From contig JANYKS010000045.1 in NCBI GenBank assembly GCA_025358125.1, positions 1-64,000 of the forward strand: DNA of 64,000 bases. Reading direction: 5' to 3'. Below the pieces are notes generated by a model, which was not told the DNA's origin, did no database searches, and saw only the letters and a list, made by a program, of their open reading frames with translations. Position 1 is the stretch's first letter. Each line of letters begins with the position of its first letter. Source of the stretch: Actinomycetes bacterium (lineage in GTDB: Bacteria > Actinomycetota > Acidimicrobiia > Acidimicrobiales > Ilumatobacteraceae). The position numbers and the translations under genes are program-made. Below are positions 17,170 through 25,683 of the stretch, piece after piece.

Positions 17170-18593
17170 AACAGATGAGCCTCCCGCTCGGGGAGATCCT
17201 TCCGGAGATCGTGCTCGTCGTTGGCACCATTGTCACGCTTCTGTGGGCGCTGTTCGCCCCCCGCCGGCTCCAGGCTGCGACTGCGCTGGTAGCTCTCGCC
17301 GTCCTCGCCGTCACCGCGGTCGTCACCGGCTTATTGCTGGCCGACCCGCCGGGCGCCACCTTTTTCGGCACGTACGCAGCCGATGCCACGGCCCTGTGGG
17401 CCAAGATCATCATCATCGCCGGCACCGCGATTGCGGTCGCGCTTTCGGTCGATTGGTTCCGCGCTGATCCTCGCCACGGCGAGCTCTACACGCTGATCCT
17501 GTTCGCCGCCCTCGGCAGCACGCTCATGGCAGGCGCCACCGACCTGATGGAGCTGATCGTCGGCATCCTGCTGTCCTCCGCCAGCGGATTCGCGCTCGCC
17601 GGGTTCCACCGCCGTTCCGCCGCCGCAGGGGAGGCGGCCATCAAGTTTTTCCTCGTCGGCGGACTCGCCACCTCCAGCCTCCTCTTCGGCAGTGCCCTGC
17701 TGTTCGGCCTGTCCGGCACGACCGTGTACGCCGGCATGGCCGCCGGGTTGAGCGGCGGCGACGCGACGGCGCTCGCCGTTGCGTTCGCCCTGGTCTCGGT
17801 CGGCCTGGCGTACAAGCTGGGGGCCGTGCCCGTGCACACCTGGGTACCTGACGTGGCCCAAGGATCACCGGCGCCGATGGCTGGGTTCCTCACCGCGATA
17901 CCGAAAGTCGGCTCCCTCATCGCCCTCGCCCGCCTGGCCGTCGCCCTCGGCGATAGCCCCGTCGGGTGGCGCCCGATGGTGGCGGGGCTTGCCGCCGCGA
18001 CCATGACCCTCGGTAACCTCGCAGCACTGTGGCAGGACGACGTGCGCCGCCTGCTTGGCTGGTCGGCGGTGTCCATGACGGGCTACGGTCTGATGGGTAT
18101 CGTGGCCATCGGCCGCAGCGACCTGGCAGTGCCGTCGATCCTGTACTTCCTGCTCACCTACGTCGTCGCCAACCTGGCGGCCTTCGGGGTGGTCGTCGAA
18201 CTACGCGGCCGAACGGACATCGCCTCCTACGCCGGGCTGGGCCGCAGCCACCCGCTGCTGGCCACCGCACTCCTGCTGGCGTTCTTGTCCTTCGTGGGGA
18301 TCCCGCCGCTCGCCGGCTTTGTCGCCAAGTTGCAGTTGTTCCTCGCCACCATCGACGCCGGTTACACGTGGCTGGCGGTGCTCGCCGTCGCCAACACCGT
18401 CGTCTCGCTGTTCTACTACCTGCGGGTGCTCGGCCCATGCTACTTCGAGGAGCGCCCGACGATCGCGTTACCCGTGCTCGGATGGCGGGCCGCTGCTGCC
18501 ACGCTCACCAGCGCGGCAGCGTTGGTCGTCCTCGGCATTGGCGCGCAGCCGCTGCTCGACGCCTTCGCAAACGTCGGGCTGCTCCCCCGATGA
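17166..18593 (+). CDS. nuoN: NuoN-like antiporter subunit
   Basis: A 475-residue membrane subunit ending the module. Signatures include VGLAYKLGAVPVHTWVPDV (TM7 Lys kept) and SPAPMAGFLTAIPKVGSL, with SMTGYGLMGI further on. In TM5, where NuoN carries a conserved Glu (GLELLSL), the sequence reads VGILLSSASGFALAGF, apparently without the acidic residue. It starts at ATG 17166 overlapping the NuoM stop. No other subunit gene follows; the next gene is a small His-rich membrane protein on the same strand after about 60 nt. Confidence 0.9.
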   Translation: MKQMSLPLGEILPEIVLVVGTIVTLLWALFAPRRLQAATALVALAVLAVTAVVTGLLLADPPGATFFGTYAADATALWAKIIIIAGTAIAVALSVDWFRADPRHGELYTLILFAALGSTLMAGATDLMELIVGILLSSASGFALAGFHRRSAAAGEAAIKFFLVGGLATSSLLFGSALLFGLSGTTVYAGMAAGLSGGDATALAVAFALVSVGLAYKLGAVPVHTWVPDVAQGSPAPMAGFLTAIPKVGSLIALARLAVALGDSPVGWRPMVAGLAAATMTLGNLAALWQDDVRRLLGWSAVSMTGYGLMGIVAIGRSDLAVPSILYFLLTYVVANLAAFGVVVELRGRTDIASYAGLGRSHPLLATALLLAFLSFVGIPPLAGFVAKLQLFLATIDAGYTWLAVLAVANTVVSLFYYLRVLGPCYFEERPTIALPVLGWRAAAATLTSAAALVVLGIGAQPLLDAFANVGLLPR

Positions 18594-18654
18594 CACAGGC
18601 AGTACGCGAAAGCACGCTGATACGTGACACGCACGAAAGATGTGAGGAGCAATC

Positions 18655-19275
18655 ATGGGTTGGTTCACGAGCAACTGGATCTGGATAGGGCTGATCGGCG
18701 CGATGGTCGCGATGCACCTGCGCCACGGCGGTCACGGTGGTCACGGCCGAAGTCATAAGGGTCACGGTTGCGGCGACTCGCTTCGCTCCGATGAGAGCAG
18801 CCGGCGTCGTAGTCGAACAGCTCGACGATTCTTCGCCGCGCCCCGGATGGACGATCGCGATCATCACCTGCGAGGTGGAGCTACGGACCGCGCATCGTTC
18901 GTTCGGTCACGGCTGATCACGACCAGGATCCGCGCCGCCAGTGCGATTGCGGTGGCCGTCACCGCGCCGGTGGCTGCGATGGTGATTCCCGCAGCGGGAC
19001 CGGTGCGCCAGTCGAGTGCATCCATCAGCACACCGGTCGAAGCGACGGCTGTCACGACGAGCAACCAGAAGGTGAGGCGTACGCGTCGCATCTCCGCTCA
19101 GCCGAGGTGGGAGGCTGGTGTGGTGAGAGCCTCCATGATGGTGAGGACGACGATGGCAGTCAGGACCAGCAGGCCAAGCGCAACGGCGACCGGCCGTTTG
19201 CGCCACCACCGTTGCGGGTTGCGATCCACGAACGGCACCGCGATCAGCAGCGCGAACAGGGCGCCTGATCCGTAG
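18655..19275 (+). CDS. DUF2933-like His-rich membrane protein, 3' end doubtful
   Basis: The first ~45 codons look real: MGWFTSNWIWIGLIGAMVAM is one transmembrane helix, followed by HLRHGGHGGHGRSHKGHGC, the pattern of DUF2933 proteins from metal-resistance loci, which are about 50-80 residues long. GAGGAG precedes the ATG. After about residue 45 the frame becomes Arg/Ser-rich and runs antisense through a small membrane-protein gene and the end of the cytochrome b gene, so the annotated end at 19275 is only the next stop codon. The original stop was probably lost by mutation or rearrangement. Confidence 0.5.
   Translation: MGWFTSNWIWIGLIGAMVAMHLRHGGHGGHGRSHKGHGCGDSLRSDESSRRRSRTARRFFAAPRMDDRDHHLRGGATDRASFVRSRLITTRIRAASAIAVAVTAPVAAMVIPAAGPVRQSSASISTPVEATAVTTSNQKVRRTRRISAQPRWEAGVVRASMMVRTTMAVRTSRPSATATGRLRHHRCGLRSTNGTAISSANRAPDP
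18864..19091 (-). CDS. Small two-helix membrane protein downstream of cytochrome b (75 aa)
   Basis: A 75-residue hydrophobic protein with two predicted helices (LTFWLLVVTAVASTGVLMDA and AAGITIAATGAVTATAIALAARI) and a basic C-terminal tail. It begins 6 nt after the cytochrome b stop in the same direction, so it is likely co-translated and could be an accessory subunit of that cytochrome. It resembles no family I can name. It overlaps the doubtful 3' part of the DUF2933-like frame on the other strand. Confidence 0.55.
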   Translation of the reverse strand: MRRVRLTFWLLVVTAVASTGVLMDALDWRTGPAAGITIAATGAVTATAIALAARILVVISRDRTNDARSVAPPRR

Positions 19276-20159
19276 AGGATGCCTTTGAGTCCGATCTTGT
19301 TCTCCAGTGTGAACATCCACCAGAACATCCACAGCGGCTTGGTGATCTCGATCCCCTCGATCGGTGTCGCCCCCACGCCTGGCGGGCGGACGACGGCGAG
19401 CACACCGACGGCCGCCAGCAGGATGAGAGCGAAGGCGCCGATTCGGCGGAGGTGATGGGTGAACGGCTCGCGCACCTCGCCCGGCTCGTCAGGCACGGTG
19501 GGGCTGGGCGAGATGCCATGGCGTTTGATCAGCATGCCGTGGATCGCGAACAGGCCGAGGATGAGACCGGGGATGATCGCGATGTGAGCGACGGTCAGCC
19601 GTTCGAGCAACGGGACGTTCGCGGCAAGCTTGGGATCGAACCAGAATCCGGCACCGCCGAACAGGCGGGCGATTTCGAGGTTGTGGGCGAGTGCTTCGAA
19701 TCCTTCCTGGTCCCACTTGAGCACGGTGCCGGTGAACAACGCACCGATCACGAGTGCGAACATCGACACGCCGATCAGCCAGTTGGCTTCGCGGGGGCGC
19801 TTGTATGACCCGGTGAAGAAAACCCGTAACAGATGCAGGGCGGCCAGGATGTACATCGCTTGGGCGGTCCAATAATGCACCCCGCGTATGAACCGGCCGG
19901 CCCAGACCCCGGTGACGATCTGGCGCACCGACGCGTTCGCGACTTCGGGGGTCGGGTTATAGAACTGAGTGAGGAAGATCCCCGTTGCGATCAGAATGAA
20001 CAGCGCAGCGGCGGTCAACCCACCTAAGCTCCAGCCCAGATTGTTGGCGTGCTCGGGTACCGGGTACTGCAGTGCTTTCAGACCGAGCCGCTCATCGAGA
20101 ACGTCAGCGGCGCGGGCTCGACGGGAACGTTTCGGTGTGTCGACGGTGGTCGCCATCAC
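19098..20159 (-). CDS. Cytochrome b (b6 type)
   Basis: A 353-residue membrane cytochrome of the bc/b6f family that would carry two b hemes and transfer electrons from quinol. The four heme ligands are visible: His95 and His109 in helix B (HYWTAQAMYILAALH, 14 apart) and His192 and His207 in helix D (15 apart). The 14/15 spacing is the cytochrome b6 pattern rather than the 14/14 of bc1. The C-terminal third has two or three further helices. No Rieske or cytochrome c gene is adjacent; instead it lies convergent to the complex I-like module and is preceded, with an ATGA overlap, by an exported protein gene. Confidence 0.9.
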   Translation of the reverse strand: MMATTVDTPKRSRRARAADVLDERLGLKALQYPVPEHANNLGWSLGGLTAAALFILIATGIFLTQFYNPTPEVANASVRQIVTGVWAGRFIRGVHYWTAQAMYILAALHLLRVFFTGSYKRPREANWLIGVSMFALVIGALFTGTVLKWDQEGFEALAHNLEIARLFGGAGFWFDPKLAANVPLLERLTVAHIAIIPGLILGLFAIHGMLIKRHGISPSPTVPDEPGEVREPFTHHLRRIGAFALILLAAVGVLAVVRPPGVGATPIEGIEITKPLWMFWWMFTLENKIGLKGILYGSGALFALLIAVPFVDRNPQRWWRKRPVAVALGLLVLTAIVVLTIMEALTTPASHLG

Positions 20160-20716
20160 AGCGCCGCGACCTTGCGCGGACGGAATCGCACCGCCAAGTA
20201 CACACCAAGAGAGCCGAGCGCGACAAGGCCCGACAAGGCGGCCACGTCGCCCCCGGTGACCTTGCGGTGCGGAGCGAGCGGATCGGTCACGACGTCGATA
20301 CCGGTCTCGGCGCCGACCGCCAATGACGGTACCTGCCGGATCGGTTTCGGGTCGCCGCCACCAAGGTGCGGCCGGGCGCCGATGCTGCGCTCCAGCAACG
20401 TACGAGCCCCGTGAACGTCGCCCTGTCCGAGCGCCGTCGCGGCTTGCGCGACGAGATCGATGTCGACTCCCGATGTGTCGGCGGCGTTGATCGCGGCGTC
20501 GATCTTCTCAGCGGCCGCCATCGTGTTGTTCGGATCGTGTACGAGGTGGGCGATCGCTTGGCGGACGAGGTCACCGGCCGTATCACTCCCGTCGGCACGG
20601 GCCAACGCCGGGACGACACCAGCCCACAAGACGACAACCGCGATCATCGCGACCAGAGCGGCTCGGCGGGCTATCGACACGAACGCAGTTTCACACACGG
20701 ACACCTCGACCGGCAA
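20156..20716 (-). CDS. Exported membrane-anchored protein of unknown function, coupled to cytochrome b
   Basis: The 186-residue frame begins with a signal-like segment (ARRAALVAMIAVVVLWAGVV ending in PALARADG) and ends with one transmembrane helix (LSGLVALGSLGVYLAVRF) plus a basic tail, so the middle ~110 residues would face outside. That middle contains helical, Ala-rich stretches (DLVRQAIAHLVHDPNNTMAA). The first start is TTG at 20716; GTG codons at 20704, 20698 and 20680 are alternatives. The stop overlaps the cytochrome b start (ATGA), so it is probably an accessory subunit. I recognise no family. Confidence 0.6.
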   Translation of the reverse strand: MPVEVSVCETAFVSIARRAALVAMIAVVVLWAGVVPALARADGSDTAGDLVRQAIAHLVHDPNNTMAAAEKIDAAINAADTSGVDIDLVAQAATALGQGDVHGARTLLERSIGARPHLGGGDPKPIRQVPSLAVGAETGIDVVTDPLAPHRKVTGGDVAALSGLVALGSLGVYLAVRFRPRKVAAL

Positions 20717-20954
20717 CCGGTGAAACTACGGAGCGAAGGTGCGGATTGTTACTGAGGTTTCTCGACTCGAGCAAACCCAACGCGCCGACGGGACTCATTA
20801 CCTTCCGCCCACCTTGGCCGGTCGGGCTCCCAGAGCGGCATTGTTTCGTGGCCCGACCGCAACACGCTCCGTGATTGGCTCGGATGCGGGTCAACTCCGC
20901 CGGGAGCACGATCACAGACGACAATGCCGCTCACAACAAGGACTCGATTCTGCC
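20717..20954. other. Intergenic region between cytochrome b operon and multicopper oxidase
   Basis: About 240 nt between divergent genes. It should contain both promoters. I find no convincing palindrome, hairpin or small ORF in it. Confidence 0.4.
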
Positions 20955-22472
20955 ATGGCTAGCTCCTCCATCGATCGTCGCCGATTCCTGATCCTCGCCG
21001 GATCCGGCACCGTTGCCGCCCTTCTCGCGAGTAGCTGCGGGAACTCCTCCACCTCACCCGTGGAGGCAAACGACGCGACCGTCGCTCGCCTCGAGCAGCA
21101 ACGACGAAAGAGTGGCGCTCGGAGCGTTGAACGACAACTCGTCGCAGCACCCACGACGGTCGACCTGGCCGGCCGAAAAATCGCCACCTGGGCATACGGC
21201 GACACCATCCCGGGACCCGAACTACGCGCCAAAGTCGGTGACATTCTCCGAGTGCAGCTGACCAATCAGCTACCAGAACCAACGACAATTCATTGGCATG
21301 GCATCGCCATCCGCAATGACATGGACGGCGTCCACGACCTCACCCAACCGACGATCAGTCCCGGCGCAGTGTTCACCTACGAGTTTGCACTCGCCAACGC
21401 GGGGACCTACTTCTTCCACCCTCATACCGCCCTCCAACTCGACCGCGGCCTGTACGCCCCACTCATCGTCGAGGATCCCAACGATCCGGTGACCGCTGAC
21501 GTCGATCAGGTACTCGTGATCGACGACTGGCTCGACGGCATCGACGGTGCCACCCCCGAGAAGAAACTTACCGACCTCCGCCAACGTGGCGGCATGGGCG
21601 GCATGGGTGGCATGAATGGGGGCACACCAGCATCAAATGCGGGCGCCATGTCCGGGATGAGTTCGAACCTGCTCGGTGGTGACGCCGGCGATATCGATTA
21701 TCCGCTCCACCTGATCAATGGTCGCCCCCCGGCCGACCCGGCGACCGTGACCGTCGCATCCCGCGCCCGCGTGCGACTGCGGATCATCAATGCCGCATCT
21801 GACACGGCCTACCGCTTCGCCGTGGGTGGGCACCGTCTCACGATCACTCACACCGACGGGTTTCCCATCCGACCGATCGAGGTCGACACACTGCTCATCG
21901 GGATGGGCGAACGCTACGACGTGATCGTGACAGCGTTGTCGGGCGTCTGGCCGATCGTCGCCGCGGCCGAAGGCAAGAACACGATCGCAGCCGGAGTACT
22001 CCGCACGACCGACGCCACCGCCAGCGCCGCTCCTTCGCCCGACGCGCGTCCAACCGAACTCGACGGCCAACTCCTGCACTACAGCGATCTCGTCCCGGCC
22101 GAGAGCGTCACCCTCGACGCCCGCCGCGTCGATCGAACACACCGGATCGATCTCACCGGCGACATGATGAGCTACACGTGGGGAATCGACGGCAAGTCGT
22201 ACCCGAAAAGTTCGCCGTTGAACGTTGCCGATGGCGAAAGGGTCCGCCTGGAGATACGGAACAAATCGATGATGTGGCACCCCATCCACCTCCACGGGCA
22301 CAGCTTTGCCCTTTCCGAAGGCGGTGCCCGCAAAGACACCGTGAACGTGCTGCCCGGCGAGACTCGAACCGTCGAACTCGATGCAGACAATCCGGGCCAA
22401 TGGATGCTGCACTGCCACAACACCTACCACCTCGAGCAGGGCATGGCGACGATCATGTCCTACCGCCGATGA
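20955..22472 (+). CDS. Tat-exported multicopper oxidase (CueO/SufI-like)
   Basis: A 505-residue periplasmic or cell-surface oxidase, probably oxidising cuprous ions or phenols. The N terminus has a twin-arginine signal (DRRRFLILAGSG) followed by ASSC, which could be a lipid-anchor site. The copper-binding motifs are HWHG (His113, His115), YFFHPHTALQ, MWHPIHLHGHSF and WMLHCHNTYHLEQGM (His486-Cys487-His488). A Met/Gly-rich insert around GGMGGMGGMNGG resembles the copper-sensing loop of CueO. Together with the P1B ATPase and small His/Cys proteins it supports a copper-defence role for this part of the window. Confidence 0.92.
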   Translation: MASSSIDRRRFLILAGSGTVAALLASSCGNSSTSPVEANDATVARLEQQRRKSGARSVERQLVAAPTTVDLAGRKIATWAYGDTIPGPELRAKVGDILRVQLTNQLPEPTTIHWHGIAIRNDMDGVHDLTQPTISPGAVFTYEFALANAGTYFFHPHTALQLDRGLYAPLIVEDPNDPVTADVDQVLVIDDWLDGIDGATPEKKLTDLRQRGGMGGMGGMNGGTPASNAGAMSGMSSNLLGGDAGDIDYPLHLINGRPPADPATVTVASRARVRLRIINAASDTAYRFAVGGHRLTITHTDGFPIRPIEVDTLLIGMGERYDVIVTALSGVWPIVAAAEGKNTIAAGVLRTTDATASAAPSPDARPTELDGQLLHYSDLVPAESVTLDARRVDRTHRIDLTGDMMSYTWGIDGKSYPKSSPLNVADGERVRLEIRNKSMMWHPIHLHGHSFALSEGGARKDTVNVLPGETRTVELDADNPGQWMLHCHNTYHLEQGMATIMSYRR

Positions 22473-22615
22473 GGCTCGTGCCGGTCATGGGCAGGTCGTG
22501 GTCGGCCTCATCGCAGACGGTGAGGGTGACGGGCGGCCGGTGATCGCCATCCGGAATGTGTGTTCGGAGTTCCGTGTCCTCCCGCAACGTCCGATGTTAT
22601 TACACTGTGTCGTTG

Positions 22616-23869
22616 ATGGCATCGACGACGACACAGGATTTCGAGGGTGGCACTGCCGGCTGGCCACTCAAGGTTCAGACGCTGCTCGAGGCCGTTCTGG
22701 TGTTGTCCGGCGAGCACGAGTTGGACACCGTGCTGCGGCGGATCGTGGCCGGCGCCGCCACGATCGCGGAGGCCAAGTACGCGGCACTCGGGATCTACGA
22801 CACGACCGGCGCGATCGAGTCATTCATCCACCACGGGATCGACGATGACACGGCGGCCCTCATCGGGAAACTTCCTGATGGACACGGCCTGCTCGGTGAA
22901 GTGATCGTCGCCAGTGGACCGATCCGGCTCGCAGACCTGGGCACCGACCCCCGCGCGGGCGGATTTCCCCCGAATCATCCGCCGATGCGGACGTTCCTCG
23001 GTGTGCCGGTCGGCCGCGGCGGACGGCGGTACGGCAACCTGTACCTGACAGAGAAGGCCGGTGGTGAGCCCTTCGCCGACGAGGACGAGGCCCTGGTCGT
23101 CGCGTTCGCCGCGTTTGCGGTCGGAGCGATCGAAAGCGCCCAACTCGTGCAGGCAGAGCGGGCCCGCGCCGAGGCCGTCGCCGACCTCGCCGCCGCAAGC
23201 GAGCGGGCCGCGTTCAAGCGCGAGATGTTGGGCGAGATCCTCAACGCCCAAGAAGCGGAACGGGCCCGGGTGTCGCGCGACCTGCACGACGACGTCGGGC
23301 AGGCCCTCACCTCAGTCCTGCTCGGCCTTCGGCTCATCGAGTCCTCCCTCGCCGCCAACGAGGTCGAGCTCGACGATGCCCGTCGGCGGACCGAGGACGT
23401 CCGCGAACTCGTCGCCGACGCCTTACGCCGGACCCGCAAACTCGCCTTCGACCTTCGGCCAACCGTGCTCGACGACGTCGGGCTGCTCCCTGCGCTGGAA
23501 CGTCTGGCCCAGGACATCACGGCCCGCGGCGACACCACCGTCGCGCTCGCCTCCGACGGCCTCGTCGAAGCCCGGTTGCCGTCCGAGGTGGAGACGGTCG
23601 TCTACCGGGTCGTGCAGGAAGCGCTGACCAACGTCACCCGTCACGCCGGTGCCGCCACCGCCAGCATCACCGTGATCGTCGCCGAAGGGCGGGTGCGAGC
23701 ACTCGTCGAGGACGACGGCATCGGTTTCGACACCGGCGCCGCACCGACGCGGGGACATCTCGGTCTGAAAGGCATGGCCGAACGGGCCGACCTCGTCGGC
23801 GGAACGGTCGAATTGTCCTCGACCCCGGGCTCCGGCACGACGATCCTGTTGGAGCTGCCCCTTGCCTGA
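22616..23869 (+). CDS. GAF-domain sensor histidine kinase (NarL-system type)
   Basis: A 417-residue cytoplasmic kinase with no membrane helix: a GAF domain (about 20-175), a short coiled coil, a HisKA_3 dimerisation region with ARVSRDLHDDVGQAL (phospho-acceptor His224), and an ATPase domain with VVQEALTNVTRHA (N box), DDGIGFD and GLKGMAERA. It is of the DevS/LiaS kind but with one GAF domain. ATG 22616 is the likely start. The next gene, a NarL-type regulator, overlaps its end by 8 nt, so the two form a two-component system. Confidence 0.92.
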   Translation: MASTTTQDFEGGTAGWPLKVQTLLEAVLVLSGEHELDTVLRRIVAGAATIAEAKYAALGIYDTTGAIESFIHHGIDDDTAALIGKLPDGHGLLGEVIVASGPIRLADLGTDPRAGGFPPNHPPMRTFLGVPVGRGGRRYGNLYLTEKAGGEPFADEDEALVVAFAAFAVGAIESAQLVQAERARAEAVADLAAASERAAFKREMLGEILNAQEAERARVSRDLHDDVGQALTSVLLGLRLIESSLAANEVELDDARRRTEDVRELVADALRRTRKLAFDLRPTVLDDVGLLPALERLAQDITARGDTTVALASDGLVEARLPSEVETVVYRVVQEALTNVTRHAGAATASITVIVAEGRVRALVEDDGIGFDTGAAPTRGHLGLKGMAERADLVGGTVELSSTPGSGTTILLELPLA

Positions 23870-24524
23870 CGTCGTGCGGGTCGCGATCTGCGACGACCAT
23901 GCCGTTGTTCGCAGCGGCCTGCGCCGGATCCTCGACGCCGAGGACGACCTCGAGGTCGTCGGCGAGGCAGGCAGTGTGAAGGAGGCCGTGGCCTTGGCGG
24001 TGACCTGCCTGCCCGACGTGTTCGTGATGGATCTCGGCCTGCCCGACGGGAGCGGGATCGCCGCGACGGCCGAGGTGGTCCGGGTCAGCCCTGCCACCCG
24101 AGTGCTCGTGCTGACCGTGCACGACGACATCGCCTACCTGCGCCGGGCGTTCGATGCTGGCGCTGCCGGATATCTGGTCAAGGAGGCCGCCGACATCGAA
24201 CTGGTCCAAGCCGTCAGACAGGTGGCCAGCGGAAAACAATATGTGCACCCGAGCTTGGGTGCTGCCCTGCTCGCCCCCGACGCCCCACCCGCCCGCCTCG
24301 GCGGACCGGGTGGCGAACTGTCCGACCGCGAGCTGGAAGTTCTTCGGATGATGGCCCTCGGGCTCACCAACACCGAGATCGGTCAGCGGCTCTACGTGTC
24401 GGTGCGCACCGTGGAAACCCACCGCTCCCACATCCACCAGAAACTCAACGTCCGCAACCGGGCCGAGCTGGTCCGCCGCGCCAAAGAGGCCGGGCTGCTC
24501 GACGTTGACGAGCCCGGTCCGTGA
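23862..24524 (+). CDS. NarL/LuxR-family response regulator
   Basis: A 220-residue regulator: a receiver domain with acidic pocket Asp11-Asp12, phospho-acceptor Asp57 (VMDLGLPDGSG), Thr and Lys (VLTVHDD, YLVKEA), then a LuxR-type HTH (LSDRELEVLRMMALG, TNTEIGQRLYVSVRTVETHRS split across the recognition helix). The start is TTG at 23862 or GTG at 23874, both inside the end of the kinase gene. It is the partner of the GAF kinase. Its target may include the nearby oxidase or cytochrome genes, but no shared operator is visible. Confidence 0.92.
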   Translation: MPDVVRVAICDDHAVVRSGLRRILDAEDDLEVVGEAGSVKEAVALAVTCLPDVFVMDLGLPDGSGIAATAEVVRVSPATRVLVLTVHDDIAYLRRAFDAGAAGYLVKEAADIELVQAVRQVASGKQYVHPSLGAALLAPDAPPARLGGPGGELSDRELEVLRMMALGLTNTEIGQRLYVSVRTVETHRSHIHQKLNVRNRAELVRRAKEAGLLDVDEPGP

Positions 24525-24591
24525 CCGTCCGCAGTACCGCTCCGTAGCCAGCGCGGATGCCCGCATGCCGGTCGGGCCGCAAGATGGAGGG

Positions 24592-25062
24592 ATGACGATG
24601 ACCCCCGCGGAGGTGTGCGCCGTGCCGGCCGGTCGGCCGCACGTCGTAGTGGCCGTCGCTCACCGCGCGATGCGGTCGCTCATCGTCGATCTACTCGACC
24701 GCGACCGCGACCGCGGCCGCTGGGTCGTCTCCGCCGTCGACAGCGTGTCCGAACTCGGCGACGCTGCCTCGTCGCACCCAGACCTCGTGATCGTCGACAC
24801 CGCCGACTTCGCCGGGTGCTGCTGTCATCTACCCCCGAGCTTCGCGCTCGACCGCATCGTCGTCATCGGCCCCGAACCGGATCCGGCCTACCGCCAGGCT
24901 GCGCTGAATCGCGGCGCCGGCGGGTGGCTGAGCCGCGAATGCGTGGCCGAGGAACTTTGCGACGCGCTCTGCTCGGCCCTCGTCTGCTCGCAACGTGGCG
25001 TGCCCCGGTGCAACGACCTCCAGAATCGGCCGCATCCTGCTCAAGAAAGACCATCCTGTTGA
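24592..25062 (+). CDS. Stand-alone degenerate receiver-like protein
   Basis: A 156-residue protein whose fold pattern resembles a CheY-type receiver (HVVVAVAHRAMRSLIVDLL, then PDLVIVDTADF, then RIVVIGPEPDPAYRQAALNRGAGGWL) but without a DNA-binding domain. The acidic pocket at the first strand is missing (VAHRA instead of a DD pair), although the Asp in VIVDTA could match the phospho-acceptor. GGAGG precedes ATG 24592. It follows the two-component genes by about 70 nt and may modulate that system. The C-terminal ~30 residues are low in structure. Confidence 0.6.
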   Translation: MTMTPAEVCAVPAGRPHVVVAVAHRAMRSLIVDLLDRDRDRGRWVVSAVDSVSELGDAASSHPDLVIVDTADFAGCCCHLPPSFALDRIVVIGPEPDPAYRQAALNRGAGGWLSRECVAEELCDALCSALVCSQRGVPRCNDLQNRPHPAQERPSC

Positions 25063-25231
25063 TCGACAACCGAGCCGCAGCCGCCCGCTACCACCTGGTC
25101 GTCCTGCACTGCGTACTTCAGGCACCCGAGATCCGTAGCGACGCCGGATGCATGTCTGCCGTGACGGCATCACACTGCAATCAGAAGATCGGTGCCGAAC
25201 CATTCGGTGCCCTTGCACAAGGAGAGACGCG

Positions 25232-25621
25232 ATGAGCGAACGATCAAGAAGCAACTGGGTCGTGGCGACAACGATGACAGCGATACTCCTCCTGCCCCTG
25301 CTCATAGTCGTCGCCGTGATCATCGGTGCCCGCGCCGCGGATCCTGCAGACATCGGCGCGCCGGTGCCGCGAGCAGTTCCCATTGCGCAGAATGAATCGC
25401 CGACGAAACCTGAGGCGACAGCGGTCGCCGTCGACAGCCTCGCGGCGATGGTTCAGCAGCATCAAGCGATGATGGACCAGATGCGCGTGAGCCTGTCCCC
25501 CACCATGACCGAGCAGATGAACCGCGACCCGATGTGGCAGATGATGCGCTCCGGCGCCTTCATCCCTTTCCTCCAGGCTCACGAAGACGACATCGACCGG
25601 ATGCTTGCTCGCGATCAATAG
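25232..25621 (+). CDS. Met-rich single-helix membrane or exported protein (129 aa)
   Basis: One N-terminal hydrophobic helix (TAILLLPLLIVVAVIIGARA), a Pro-rich spacer, then a helical domain rich in Met, Gln and Asp (MVQQHQAMMDQMRVSL, MNRDPMWQMMRSG). The Met pairs suggest copper or silver binding outside the membrane, in keeping with the oxidase upstream. AAGGAGA lies before ATG 25232. No named family is recognised. Confidence 0.65.
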   Translation: MSERSRSNWVVATTMTAILLLPLLIVVAVIIGARAADPADIGAPVPRAVPIAQNESPTKPEATAVAVDSLAAMVQQHQAMMDQMRVSLSPTMTEQMNRDPMWQMMRSGAFIPFLQAHEDDIDRMLARDQ

Positions 25622-25683
25622 GCGGACTCGTTTGACGGAGTTCACCATCGTGCGTGGCGTGCAACTGACGGCCCCCGACGGCG

